This document shows positions 1 to 7,447 of a stretch of DNA of 44,955 bases, in pieces. The DNA comes from JAVBJN01 sp031546985 (GTDB lineage Bacteria > Bacteroidota > Bacteroidia > Chitinophagales > Chitinophagaceae). Location: contig JAVBJN010000009.1 of assembly GCA_031546985.1 (NCBI GenBank), forward strand, positions 1-44,955, written 5' to 3'. The notes beneath the pieces were generated by a model. That model was not told the origin of the DNA and ran no database searches. It saw only the letters and a program-made list of their open reading frames with translations. The translations under genes were made by a program, and so were the position numbers. Within the stretch, counting starts at the first letter, position 1, and every line of letters begins with the position of its first letter.

Positions 1-975
1 CTCAGCTCCCTGTTTGGCAACAACCAGGGCCAGGTAATGCAGGCCATAGCCCAGCACTCGGGTATAAACGTTGCCAATACCTCCAGGCTTATGACTTTGG
101 TGGCGCCACTACTGGCCACCTTTGTTGGCCAATTTATGAAAAATAACAACATGGGCGTGGCCGGGCTTATCAGCAGCATCACGGCTTCCAGCCCATCATT
201 CAGCAACCTGCTTCCTTCTGGTATATCGAGCCTGCTGCAGGCAGGAGGTCCTACACACCATGTGCCGCAACCTCCGGTAATGAACGATACCGGAAACTCA
301 AGGGGCAATGGCTGGATGTGGCCACTGCTGGTATTGATAGGCCTGGCCGCGCTGGTCTTTTACCTTATGAAATGCCGCAATACACCAACAGAACCGGTTA
401 CCACGCCTGTAGCAGATACCATACAGACCAGTACACCTGTTACTGAAAAGCCAAGCATTAAAGGCACTATGGATACCTCCGGTAACTTTATTTATGAAAC
501 CGGTGAGCTCACCAAGTTTTCGTTGCCGGGTGGTGTAGAAATTGAAGCTGGCCGCAACAGCTCGGAATACAGGCTGTACCAGTTCCTCTCCGACGGAACC
601 ATGATGGTAGACAGCGTTGATAAAACCAAAGGCTGGATAACCCTGGACCGCCTGTATTTTGAAACAGGCAAAGCCAGCATTACCGAAGCCTCTATGATGC
701 AACTGCGCAATATTGCCGCTATCCTGAAGGCATACCCGGATGCGCAGGTTAAAATGGGCGGCTATACCGACAATACCGGAGCTGCCGATATGAACAAAAA
801 ATTATCGGACGAGCGGGCTGCCGCTGCCGCCAAAAGCCTGGTAAAAATGGGCATCGCCGCCAGCCGGGTTAAATCGGAAGGCTACGGACAGGACCACCCG
901 GCATGCCCGGCCAATGATACACCGGAGTGTAAAGCGCAAAACAGGCGTATTGACGTAAGAGTTACAAAAAAATAG
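1..975 (+). CDS. DUF937-like / OmpA-domain membrane protein, 5' end cut by window
   Basis: The reading frame is open from base 1, so the ATG at 37 is probably internal and the true start lies outside the window. Numbered from that ATG, residues 1-70 are Gly/Ser/Leu-rich and resemble a DUF937 (YidB-like) domain. One hydrophobic segment (about 93-111, WMWPLLVLIGLAALVF) follows, then a Thr/Pro-rich linker. A C-terminal OmpA domain (about 205-312) has LYFETGKASI, GYTDNTG and the NRRIDVRV ending of peptidoglycan-binding OmpA domains. With no visible signal peptide but a central membrane segment, it is best read as an inner-membrane protein whose OmpA domain lies in the periplasm. The OmpA assignment is firm; the DUF937 call is a resemblance. 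A terminator follows closely. Confidence 0.82.
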   Translation, partial: LSSLFGNNQGQVMQAIAQHSGINVANTSRLMTLVAPLLATFVGQFMKNNNMGVAGLISSITASSPSFSNLLPSGISSLLQAGGPTHHVPQPPVMNDTGNSRGNGWMWPLLVLIGLAALVFYLMKCRNTPTEPVTTPVADTIQTSTPVTEKPSIKGTMDTSGNFIYETGELTKFSLPGGVEIEAGRNSSEYRLYQFLSDGTMMVDSVDKTKGWITLDRLYFETGKASITEASMMQLRNIAAILKAYPDAQVKMGGYTDNTGAADMNKKLSDERAAAAAKSLVKMGIAASRVKSEGYGQDHPACPANDTPECKAQNRRIDVRVTKK

Positions 976-999
976 CAGATATTACCACCACATCCTCAG

Positions 1000-1026
1000 A
1001 AGCCGCCTACGGGCGGCTTTCTTTTT
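1000..1026 (+). terminator. rho-independent terminator after the OmpA-domain gene
   Basis: Perfect 8-bp stem AAGCCGCC / GGCGGCTT with a 4-base loop, followed by TTTCTTTTT. It starts 24 bases after the stop codon. Confidence 0.85.
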
Positions 1027-1092
1027 ACACGAATGGTAGGCAACATGATGCGCATTTTGGTAATTTAGCTGCTTCATTTAAAGTTTAGCAAC

Positions 1093-2277
1093 ATGTTAAA
1101 GAAAGTATTTACAGTGGCGGCAGCCTTGGTGTCCATGTCGGCTATGGCGCAGGACAACCTGATTAAGGCGCTGGAAAAGAATGAAAGCACCGCAGCGAAA
1201 GACAGCTTTAAGTTTACACCGGTAATTGACCTGGAAGCCACTTCCATCAAAAACCAGGGTAGCAGCGGCACCTGCTGGAGCTACAGCACCAACTCTTTCC
1301 TCGAAAGTGAAATGATCCGTATGGGCAAAAAACCAGTGGATCTGGCCGAAATTTTTACTGCCCGCTGTGTATACATCGACAAAGCTAAAAACTACGTGCG
1401 CATGCATGGCGATCTGAGCTGGGGCGATGGTGGTGCTTGTCACGATGTAATTAACATGTACGCCAAATACGGTGCATTGCCACAAGACGTTTATACCGGT
1501 CTGAACTACGGTACTACCAAAAACAAATTCGGCGAAATGCAGGCTGCCCTTAAAGGTATGCTGGATGGCATTATCAAAAACCCGAACGGTAAGCTCACTC
1601 CCAACTGGATGAATGCCTTTACCGCTGCTATGGATGCTTACCTGGGCGCTACACCGCAGGATTTTACCTGGAACGGAAAAAAATACACGCCGCAATCTTT
1701 TGCTAAAGAAGTTGTGGGCCTTAACCCTGCCGATTATATTGAGCTGTCTTCTTTTACCGATAAGCCTTACTACCAGAAAACCATGCTTATGGTGCCCGAT
1801 AACTGGAGCCTCGATCAGGTGTACAATGTAGAAATGGATGACATTACCAACATCATCGACAACGCGTTGAAAAATGGTTATTCTATAACCTGGGCAACCG
1901 ATGTGAGCGAAAAATACTTTAGCTGGAAAAATGGTGTAGCCTTCGTTCCAGAAAAAGATTGGGAAGATATGGAAGAGAAAGACCAGAAAAGCCTGTTCAA
2001 TGGTCCTAAACCAGAGCGCACCATTACTGCCGAAAACCGCCAGCGTGCTTTTGACAGCTACGAGACTACCGACGACCACGGTATGCATATTGTAGGTCTG
2101 GTAAAAGACCAGAACGGCCGCGAATACTACAAAGTAAAAAACAGCTGGGGCGAGAAAAACGACCTGAAAGGATACATCTACGTAACCAAAAACTACGTGA
2201 AGTATAAAACCACTGCTTTCCTGCTGCACAAAGACGGTATTCCTAAAGATCTGAAAAAGAAAATGAGCATCGGATAA
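1093..2277 (+). CDS. secreted papain-family (C1) cysteine peptidase, aminopeptidase C / bleomycin hydrolase type
   Basis: A C1-family thiol peptidase of 394 residues. Residues 1-19 are a signal peptide (AMAQ cleavage region), so it is exported, unlike cytosolic PepC. The catalytic set is visible: oxyanion Gln55 and Cys61 in KNQGSSGTCWSYS, His329 in DDHGMH, and Asn350 in KNSWGE. The spacing, with a long helical insert between Cys and His, fits the bleomycin hydrolase / PepC branch better than short papains. It stands alone between two terminators, so it is probably monocistronic. The likely role is peptide degradation in the periplasm or outside the cell. Family is certain; exact specificity (aminopeptidase or endopeptidase) cannot be told from sequence. 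Confidence 0.9.
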   Translation: MLKKVFTVAAALVSMSAMAQDNLIKALEKNESTAAKDSFKFTPVIDLEATSIKNQGSSGTCWSYSTNSFLESEMIRMGKKPVDLAEIFTARCVYIDKAKNYVRMHGDLSWGDGGACHDVINMYAKYGALPQDVYTGLNYGTTKNKFGEMQAALKGMLDGIIKNPNGKLTPNWMNAFTAAMDAYLGATPQDFTWNGKKYTPQSFAKEVVGLNPADYIELSSFTDKPYYQKTMLMVPDNWSLDQVYNVEMDDITNIIDNALKNGYSITWATDVSEKYFSWKNGVAFVPEKDWEDMEEKDQKSLFNGPKPERTITAENRQRAFDSYETTDDHGMHIVGLVKDQNGREYYKVKNSWGEKNDLKGYIYVTKNYVKYKTTAFLLHKDGIPKDLKKKMSIG

Positions 2278-2298
2278 GTTTGATGTACATGATATAGC

Positions 2299-2333
2299 AA
2301 ACGCCGGTTCCTGAATGGACCGGCGTTTTTTTG
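2299..2333 (+). terminator. terminator of the C1 peptidase gene
   Basis: Stem AAACGCCGGTTC / GGACCGGCGTTT (one G-T pair) followed by a run of seven T. It starts about 20 bases after the stop codon. Confidence 0.88.
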
Positions 2334-2448
2334 TTTACAGACCTGTTATCATTCATCCTCCCTTCAATTGGCTGATACAGTCAATCACCTCCGATGAAAA
2401 ATATAGTATCTTAGTATTCATAGGTGTATTAAACTCAAGCTTTCATTT

Positions 2449-2697
2449 ATGGACATCCAATATGTAAGAAAGGCACCTAATAAAGTAACCATTTCTATGA
2501 AAAAAAGTCTTCGATACACAATAAGCATACTGCTTCCTCTTGGACTCATCATTGGCGGGCAACAAAAAAACATGCAGGATGCTGTGATCACGGGTAGTAT
2601 TCTTCTTGGAATGAGCATTACCTTAATAGCCCCTTCCTTAAAAAAGCGTACGCATGACCAACAAAAGAAACATGTTCAAACGCTTGAAAATTTCTGA
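2449..2697 (+). CDS. small putative membrane protein, unknown function
   Basis: An 82-residue frame with a basic N-terminus, two hydrophobic stretches (about residues 24-40 and 46-63) separated by a short polar turn, and a charged C-terminal tail rich in Lys and Gln. This suggests a two-helix inner-membrane hairpin. I do not recognise a family. It is supported by an ATG start and by a strong terminator 27 bases after the stop; it is AT-richer than its neighbours. No convincing promoter was found; TATCTTAG near 2406 is one base off the -7 consensus but lacks a -33 partner. It could still be a chance frame. Confidence 0.5.
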   Translation: MDIQYVRKAPNKVTISMKKSLRYTISILLPLGLIIGGQQKNMQDAVITGSILLGMSITLIAPSLKKRTHDQQKKHVQTLENF

Positions 2698-2724
2698 TTA
2701 TTTCTACAGAAACGAATCATAAGA

Positions 2725-2751
2725 GAGGCGCCCGAGAAGGCGCCTTTTTCT
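2725..2751 (+). terminator. terminator after the small membrane protein
   Basis: Perfect 7-bp stem AGGCGCC / GGCGCCT with a 6-base loop and a T5 tract. In the other direction the T-run is poor, so it mainly serves the + gene. Confidence 0.8.
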
Positions 2752-2779
2752 ATTCAACTCAATATGTTTACCTTTTCCC

Positions 2780-2815
2780 AACCTGACAGGACTTACAGAC
2801 CTGGCAGGTCTTCGC
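2780..2815. repeat. palindromic REP-like intergenic element
   Basis: Two related units in a row: AACCTGACAGGACTT and AGACCTGGCAGGTCT. The second is a near-perfect palindrome (AGACCTG / CAGGTCT arms). This looks like the short CCTG(A/G)CAGG repeats common between Bacteroidota genes; only one locus is visible here, so dispersal is inferred. Confidence 0.5.
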
Positions 2816-2862
2816 GACCATTCACCATTCACCTTTCACCTTTCACTTCACTTCACTTCAAC
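2815..2862. repeat. short tandem repeats running into a stop codon
   Basis: On the - strand the sequence reads three GAAGT units, then two GTGAAAG and two GTGAATG units. The TPR gene stop (TGA at 2853-2855) lies inside the first GAAGT-type unit, so the repeat directly abuts and forms the 3' end of that gene. Confidence 0.6.
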
Positions 2863-3893
2863 CCATAATACTGCTTATACCATTTAGACAAATCAGTTAC
2901 TTTATTGTCGTTAATCTTAAACCAGTTGCGCACATAAATATCATCGTCCTGCGATTGGCTGATGTAGTAGCAGAAGGTTTCATTGAGCCCAGCCTTATGC
3001 ATAGCACTGAAAAACTTTGCGTACGTATTTTTCCAGAACGGGTCCATTTTCTTTTTTTCCAATTCAGATAAAGAAGAAAATAAGGTTTCAGAAATGTCTA
3101 CAAACTTGTCGATATCCTTTTTGTCTTTTTCACTCACGAGCAATGCGGTTTTCATCGACAGTATCATATCGGTTATCACAAAAGGGTTGTCTTTTGCATC
3201 ATCCACATCGCCCTGGAAAGTAATGTTGATGGAGCTATCGCCTTTAGACACCCCTTTCATCATGAGCTCCGAAAGCGTTTTGTATACCGCGCCCGACTTC
3301 GATCCCCTGGGGCTCAGCAACAGGTAATAATACAACGGCAGCATGGCTTGCACCCGCTGGTCTTTGTACATCATGATCTGCGCCAGCATTAAATGACTAC
3401 CGCTATGCGTGGGGTTTATGGTAAGCGCTTCTTTAAACTGTTTCTCCGCGCCTGCCACATCTTTCTTTTTAATCAGCAGGGTGGTACCCAGGTTAAAGTG
3501 CAGCAGATAAGATTGCTTGAATTGCTTAAGCCCCTTTGCATACACCTTAATGGCCTCTTCGGTCTGGCCCTTATCATCGAGCAGGTTGGCATACAGGATG
3601 TAAGCAGGTTCCATGCTGCCCGCATTTTTGTCGAGCACCATCTTAGCATACTTCTCGGCATTGGCATAATCCTCCATTGCGTAATAGCTATAAGCAATTT
3701 CGTACTTTACCAGGCTGGAGCCCGAATCTACTTTCAATGCCTGCATGTAGTAATCAATAGCACCTTTATAGTCGCCCTTTTCGTGCAGTTCTATGCCCTT
3801 TTGCGCATAATAATCTGCCGAGTGGCTATCCTGCGCTACCGCGCCACTCCAAGCCGCACACAACAGGAACAGGGTAAAAATGGATTTACGCAT
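2853..3893 (-). CDS. secreted tetratricopeptide-repeat (TPR) protein
   Basis: A 346-residue protein with a signal peptide at residues 1-20 (GAVAQ end). From about residue 25 to 175 it has four to five TPR units with the usual pattern (YYAQKGIELHEKGDYKGAIDYY, then AMEDYANAEKYAKMVL, and so on). The C-terminal half (about 190-346) is a non-TPR, Lys/Asp-rich helical region that I do not recognise. TPRs mediate protein-protein contacts, so an envelope scaffold or chaperone role is likely, but the partner is unknown. It lies 70 bases downstream of scoB on the same strand, with a weak hairpin between, so it may be partly co-transcribed. The stop codon falls in a tandem repeat. Confidence 0.85.
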   Translation of the reverse strand: MRKSIFTLFLLCAAWSGAVAQDSHSADYYAQKGIELHEKGDYKGAIDYYMQALKVDSGSSLVKYEIAYSYYAMEDYANAEKYAKMVLDKNAGSMEPAYILYANLLDDKGQTEEAIKVYAKGLKQFKQSYLLHFNLGTTLLIKKKDVAGAEKQFKEALTINPTHSGSHLMLAQIMMYKDQRVQAMLPLYYYLLLSPRGSKSGAVYKTLSELMMKGVSKGDSSINITFQGDVDDAKDNPFVITDMILSMKTALLVSEKDKKDIDKFVDISETLFSSLSELEKKKMDPFWKNTYAKFFSAMHKAGLNETFCYYISQSQDDDIYVRNWFKINDNKVTDLSKWYKQYYGLK

Positions 3894-3911
3894 CTGGTTA
3901 TGTTTAAAATA

Positions 3912-3941
3912 GAAATCCGGCCCATTGCTGAACCGGATTCA
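3912..3941 (-). terminator. weak terminator-like hairpin between scoB and the TPR gene
   Basis: On the - strand, AATCCGG and CCGGATT form a 7-bp stem around a 12-base loop, followed by TCTATTTT. The loop is large and the T-run interrupted, so it may only attenuate read-through. Confidence 0.35.
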
Positions 3942-3963
3942 AAATAATACTTTAATATTTTAA

Positions 3964-4620
3964 TTAAAGGGACATTTCTTTCACATCATCTGCGATGGTC
4001 AATTTACCCGCGGTTTTGGCCTTGATCTCTTCGATGGTTACTCCCGGCGCGTATTCCAGGCAAAGGAAACCATCGGCAGTTACTTCAAACACACCCAGGT
4101 CGCTCACAATCTTTTTCACACATTTCAAACCGGTGATGGGCAGTGTGCAGGAAGGCAGCAGTTTAGAATTGCCCGCTTTATCGGTGTGCTGCATGGCCAC
4201 AATAATGTTTTTGGCAGAGGCCACCAGGTCCATAGCGCCACCCATACCTTTTACCATTTTGCCCGGTACTTTCCAGTTGGCGATATCGCCATTGTCGGCC
4301 ACTTCCATAGCACCCAGCACGGTAAGATCTACTTTTCCGGCACGGATCATACCAAAGCTCAGCGCACTATCGAAATAGCTACCGCCTGTAGCCAGGGTTA
4401 CCGTTTGCTTGCCGGCGTTGATCAAATCTGCATCTACATGCTCCTCTGTAGGAAAAGGACCAATGCCCAACATACCGTTTTCGCTCTGCAATACAATGTC
4501 AATACCCTCCGGTACATAGTTGGCCACCAGTGTTGGAATACCAATACCGAGGTTTACATACATACCATCCTGCAATTCCTGGGCTATGCGTTTTGCTATC
4601 TGATTTTTATCTAAAGCCAT
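3964..4620 (-). CDS. scoB: succinyl-CoA:3-oxoacid CoA-transferase subunit B
   Basis: The catalytic subunit of the two-subunit class I CoA transferase that moves CoA from succinyl-CoA to acetoacetate (ketone-body use). Its length of 218 residues is normal. It shows YVNLGIGIPTLVANYVPEG and the active-site loop LQSENGMLGIGP, with Glu47 (SENG) as the residue expected to form the CoA thioester. The partner scoA lies upstream on the same strand, but 563 bases away instead of adjacent, because a four-helix-bundle gene and repeats sit between them. Other acetate/acyl CoA transferases share the fold, so the exact acyl substrate is inferred. Confidence 0.92.
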   Translation of the reverse strand: MALDKNQIAKRIAQELQDGMYVNLGIGIPTLVANYVPEGIDIVLQSENGMLGIGPFPTEEHVDADLINAGKQTVTLATGGSYFDSALSFGMIRAGKVDLTVLGAMEVADNGDIANWKVPGKMVKGMGGAMDLVASAKNIIVAMQHTDKAGNSKLLPSCTLPITGLKCVKKIVSDLGVFEVTADGFLCLEYAPGVTIEEIKAKTAGKLTIADDVKEMSL

Positions 4621-4659
4621 TTGTGATCTTTTTAAAAATTAAAAAAATGGGGCTGAATC

Positions 4660-4713
4660 TGCCAATTGAATAATGTACCAATGTGCTAATAAATCAATTC
4701 ACCAATTGAATTA
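4660..4713. repeat. AT-rich repeats on the 3' side of the four-helix-bundle gene
   Basis: CCAATTGAAT occurs twice 40 bases apart (4662 and 4702). Between them AATGTGCTAAT is the reverse complement of the ATTAGCACATT-type repeats on the other side of the small gene. Confidence 0.5.
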
Positions 4714-4725
4714 CGAATTATAAAA

Positions 4726-4833
4726 CTATTTTCTTTTGGAGGACACAATGATCTTTGAAAGAATTAGCAATATCGCCCTTATCTGTTCTGACATGTTGCC
4801 CGTATTGGGCATATCTCCGACCGACCTAAAAAA
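4726..4833 (-). other. T TTT TTA slippery site and -1 frame extension of the four-helix-bundle gene
   Basis: The heptamer lies at 4833-4827 read on the - strand, with zero-frame codons GAT TTT TTA (Asp78, Phe79, Leu80). A -1 slip continues with AGG at 4827 for 33 more residues, including DMPNTGNMSEQIRAILL and LSKIIVSSKRK, ending at TAG 4728-4726. This gives a 113-residue product with the helix and Lys-rich tail expected of the family. The same frame would also arise if one T of an original T7 run had been lost. Confidence 0.55.
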
Positions 4834-5066
4834 TCCAGCCAATATTCTGTTTCTTCCGCTTCCTTGGCCGCAATCTTCATCTTGTGTATAAAGTCTGCTC
4901 TGCTTTCGGCATTTTGCGCTTCCCTAACATTGGCCCCAACCGAAGTACCTGATTTTAAAAACTGCCGTACAATGGGTTCAAGTTTCGGGTTGTTTACCTT
5001 CAGAATGTACCGGGTAACCTGCACAGCAAAATCGAATGTTTTACTAACGATAATATTTTCCTGCAT
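4779..5066 (-). CDS. four-helix-bundle protein (S23/IVS-type), frame broken near the C-terminus
   Basis: Residues 1-80 match the small four-helix-bundle family first known from 23S rRNA intervening sequences. The landmarks are the N-terminal KTFDFAVQVTRYI helix, RQFLKSGTSVGANVREAQ, ESRADFIHKMKIA and KEAEETEYWLDFL. Members are normally about 115-120 residues; here the zero frame ends after 95, with a tail after residue 80 (GRSEICPIRATCQNR) that looks nothing like the family. The -1 frame from residue 80 supplies the missing fourth helix. The switch point carries the heptamer TTTTTTA in the right phase. The function of the family is unknown. It sits between scoA and scoB, same strand, flanked by repeats, and looks like an insertion. 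It may be a frameshifted pseudogene or use programmed frameshifting. Confidence 0.75.
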   Translation of the reverse strand: MQENIIVSKTFDFAVQVTRYILKVNNPKLEPIVRQFLKSGTSVGANVREAQNAESRADFIHKMKIAAKEAEETEYWLDFLGRSEICPIRATCQNR

Positions 5067-5120
5067 GGTGTTTTATTTAAGATTTGCATCTCACCATCCC
5101 TAGTGTCAGCATTTGATCTT

Positions 5121-5178
5121 AAATCAGCACATTATCGCATTTGCACATTATTCCATTTCCACATTAGCTCATTATCCC
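5121..5178. repeat. 16-bp-period CACATTAT tandem repeat
   Basis: CACATTAT, CACATTAT and CACATTAG start at 5128, 5144 and 5160, an exact 16-base period, followed by degenerate CATTAT/CATTA units. It lies between the scoA stop and the start of the four-helix-bundle gene. Confidence 0.65.
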
Positions 5179-5183
5179 ATTAC

Positions 5184-5882
5184 CTATTTACTAATAGTCC
5201 TTTGTTCAATGCGTTTTTCGTAATCCTTGCCCTGGAAAATGCGGTGTACATAAATACCAGGCACATGAATGTAGTTGGGGTCCAGCTCGCCGGCAGGTAC
5301 CAGCTCTTCTACCTCTACAATGGTGGTTTTGCCAGCCATAGCCATTACGCTATTAAAGTTGCGGGCGGTTTTATTAAAAATAAGGTTGCCCGAAGTATCG
5401 CCCTTCCATGCTTTTACAATAGCAAAATCGGCGTCAAACGCGTATTCCATCAGGTAATCTTTACCATTAAAGTTGCGCACTTCTTTGCCTTCGGCTACTT
5501 CGGTGCCTACACCAGCCGGGGTAAAAATAGCAGGCATGCCATAAGCGGCAGCCATGCAGCGGGTAGCGAGCGTACCTTGTGGCACCAGCTCTACTTCCAA
5601 TTCGCCGCTCAGCAACTGGCGTTCAAACTCCGCGTTTTCGCCCACGTAAGACGAAATCATTTTTTTCACCTGGCGGGTCTGCAACATGAGCCCGATACCA
5701 AAATCGTCTACACCAGCATTGTTAGAAATGCAGGTAAGGTTTTTAACGCCTTTTTTAATGAGCGCCGTAATTGAGTTTTCAGGAATACCACACAGTCCAA
5801 ATCCACCCAGCATGATCACTGCACCATCCTGAATATCTTTAATGGCTTCTTCTGCATTGGCCACTACTTTATTAAATCCCAT
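5184..5882 (-). CDS. scoA: succinyl-CoA:3-oxoacid CoA-transferase subunit A
   Basis: Subunit A of the 3-oxoacid CoA transferase, 232 residues, the usual length. It has the glycine-rich N-terminal CoA-binding loop MLGGFGLCGIPENSI (about residues 24-38), LTCISNNAG and the C-terminal PNYIHVPGIYVHRIF segment. It pairs with scoB downstream. The start lies 37 bases after the DUF4296-like lipoprotein, suggesting transcription from the porD promoter. The scoA-scoB gap is unusually wide for an obligate two-subunit enzyme, which are normally adjacent or translationally coupled. Confidence 0.92.
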   Translation of the reverse strand: MGFNKVVANAEEAIKDIQDGAVIMLGGFGLCGIPENSITALIKKGVKNLTCISNNAGVDDFGIGLMLQTRQVKKMISSYVGENAEFERQLLSGELEVELVPQGTLATRCMAAAYGMPAIFTPAGVGTEVAEGKEVRNFNGKDYLMEYAFDADFAIVKAWKGDTSGNLIFNKTARNFNSVMAMAGKTTIVEVEELVPAGELDPNYIHVPGIYVHRIFQGKDYEKRIEQRTISK

Positions 5883-5919
5883 ACTTACTTATTTATTTAT
5901 CCGGTAAAAATAACAACTA

Positions 5920-6276
5920 TTAACGTTTCAGTTCCCCGTTCAAACGGCTTACTTCATTGAGCATATTCTGGTACACTTCCTCGAGTTTATCGGGGTGTGC
6001 TTTATACCAGTCAAAACCTTTTCGGAATTCGTCGGGGGTAAGATTGTGCTGCGCCAGAATATCGCTGTACAGCTGCTTAAGCGAGTCTACATTTTTATAG
6101 GTGCTCAGCGTGCTATCGGTAGCAGGTATTTTCATGGCATAGGTCTCGGCAAAGTTCATATCGAGCAATACCTTTTCCATTTTTTTGGCGTCGATAGGCG
6201 GGTTATCGGTCATAGGCCGGTTGCAGGCAGCCAACCATAGCAACACAGGTATACACCATACAATATACTTCTTCAT
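5920..6276 (-). CDS. DUF4296-like lipoprotein
   Basis: A 118-residue lipoprotein: signal peptide with lipobox LAAC and acylated Cys18. The mature part is a compact helical domain (IDAKKMEKVLLDMNFAETYA, then LTPDEFRKGFDWYKAHPDKLEEVY) that matches the pattern of DUF4296, a Bacteroidota-only family of unknown function. The ATG overlaps the last base of the porD-like stop (TAATG), so translation is probably coupled. An envelope role alongside PorD is possible but unproven. Confidence 0.75.
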   Translation of the reverse strand: MKKYIVWCIPVLLWLAACNRPMTDNPPIDAKKMEKVLLDMNFAETYAMKIPATDSTLSTYKNVDSLKQLYSDILAQHNLTPDEFRKGFDWYKAHPDKLEEVYQNMLNEVSRLNGELKR

Positions 6277-7202
6277 TATTTCATCAACTGCTGGTAACGC
6301 TGTGCATTGGTCACATCCATAACCGACAGCATTGGTATATATTTCTGTTTATCTTCCCGGCTGCACTGCGCCACAATCTTGGCTATTTCATCGCCTTTGG
6401 CAGTAAAAAACACCTGTATGAGCGCACTGGAGGGGTTCTCCTTATTAATCACACTCAGTTTTTCGATACAGGCCAGTATCTGCTTGCGGGCATCTTCGGG
6501 TTTTTCGTACATCTTATCCATACCCAGGCGGTGATACAGGTACATAGCATTATGAAACTCTGCAAAGCGGGAGTTGAAAAGATTGTCTACAATCCAGTAA
6601 CGGTTTTTCTGCCCGCGCTCACTGGCCTTCCAGCCTTCAATGGCTTTATTTTCCGGCGCATTGTTTACAATATTCTGCGCCTTTTTAAAATAATCGGTGC
6701 CGCCGTTGAGCGAAAAACTATCGTAATCGAAACCCAGGATCATATAGGCATAATAAGCCAGTGTAGCCGTAAGGTTGGATGCCAGGATATCGGTGCCCAC
6801 TACCCTGGTTTCACTAAACTCAAGCTGCTGAAACTCCACATAACGGAATGCCAGGTTCTTATCCGAATAGTTAATCAAGGTAGAGTTATAACCGGTATTG
6901 TATACCGGGCGCGACGATTGCACCGTCATGGTAGCCTGGTACACATTCTCCTGGTCTTTCATTACCGCGGTTACGTTAATGAGAATGCTGCAATCGATTT
7001 TTTCGGTAGCGTCAAACTGGTCGTTGGTCCACTTGCGGTTGTTGAGAAATTCGGAGATAGAGCCTTCAAGGGTTTTAAAAACCTTGGCATCTACATTCTG
7101 AATTTTTTCGGCCAGTACCTTCACCTTACAGTTGAGCTCCTGGGCTTTGAGTGTACCCAGTGCCACGAAAGCGAATGCCAGCGTCAGTCCTAATTTCTTC
7201 AT
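6276..7202 (-). CDS. porD: DUF4835 family protein, PorD-like (type IX secretion associated)
   Basis: A 308-residue exported protein: signal peptide 1-20 (LKAQ end), then a mature start ELNCKVKVLAEKIQ and the body RTLEGSISEFLNNRKWTND-like segment seen here as KTLEGSISEFLNNRKW, typical of DUF4835. This family is annotated as PorD of the type IX secretion system; that name comes from memory of the family, and its mechanism is poorly known. The gene order bamD-rpoZ-coaBC-DUF4835 seen here is the common Bacteroidota arrangement, where recN usually follows; recN is absent here. The window also encodes two T9SS cargo proteins, consistent with a working T9SS. A -7 element lies 18 bases upstream. Confidence 0.75.
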   Translation of the reverse strand: MKKLGLTLAFAFVALGTLKAQELNCKVKVLAEKIQNVDAKVFKTLEGSISEFLNNRKWTNDQFDATEKIDCSILINVTAVMKDQENVYQATMTVQSSRPVYNTGYNSTLINYSDKNLAFRYVEFQQLEFSETRVVGTDILASNLTATLAYYAYMILGFDYDSFSLNGGTDYFKKAQNIVNNAPENKAIEGWKASERGQKNRYWIVDNLFNSRFAEFHNAMYLYHRLGMDKMYEKPEDARKQILACIEKLSVINKENPSSALIQVFFTAKGDEIAKIVAQCSREDKQKYIPMLSVMDVTNAQRYQQLMK

Positions 7203-7219
7203 GCTGTATAGTAATCGGT

Positions 7220-7227
7220 CAAAGTTA
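7220..7227 (-). promoter_or_regulatory. -7 promoter element of the porD-like operon
   Basis: TAACTTTG on the - strand, an exact match to the Bacteroidota -7 consensus TAnnTTTG, 18 bases before the ATG. No exact TTTG is found at the usual -33 distance. Confidence 0.5.
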
Positions 7228-7447
7228 ATTAAACCGCATTAGTAATGAAATTATTGCGCAAACGGCGTGTATTAACGGTATACGCCTACCGTAACCCTGC
7301 ATTTTGGAGTAAGTACCAGTACGTATTAAAATTTACCATCATGAAGGTATGCGGCAATCCCGGGTTTATTCGTCCATTTGTACAAGTTGGCGCTAGCCGC
7401 TCTTTTTATAAACCTTGTTTTTAATCCCGAATCCCTTAACCTGATCG

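Noticed and set aside
1096..2229. A 377-codon open frame on the - strand opposite the C1 peptidase gene
   Set aside because: It mirrors a gene with intact catalytic motifs, has no family-like features, and arises from codon bias of the real gene.
5121..5178. 16-bp-period repeats considered as a CRISPR remnant or iterons
   Set aside because: The period is too short for CRISPR and no cas gene is near; no replication protein gene is near to support iterons.
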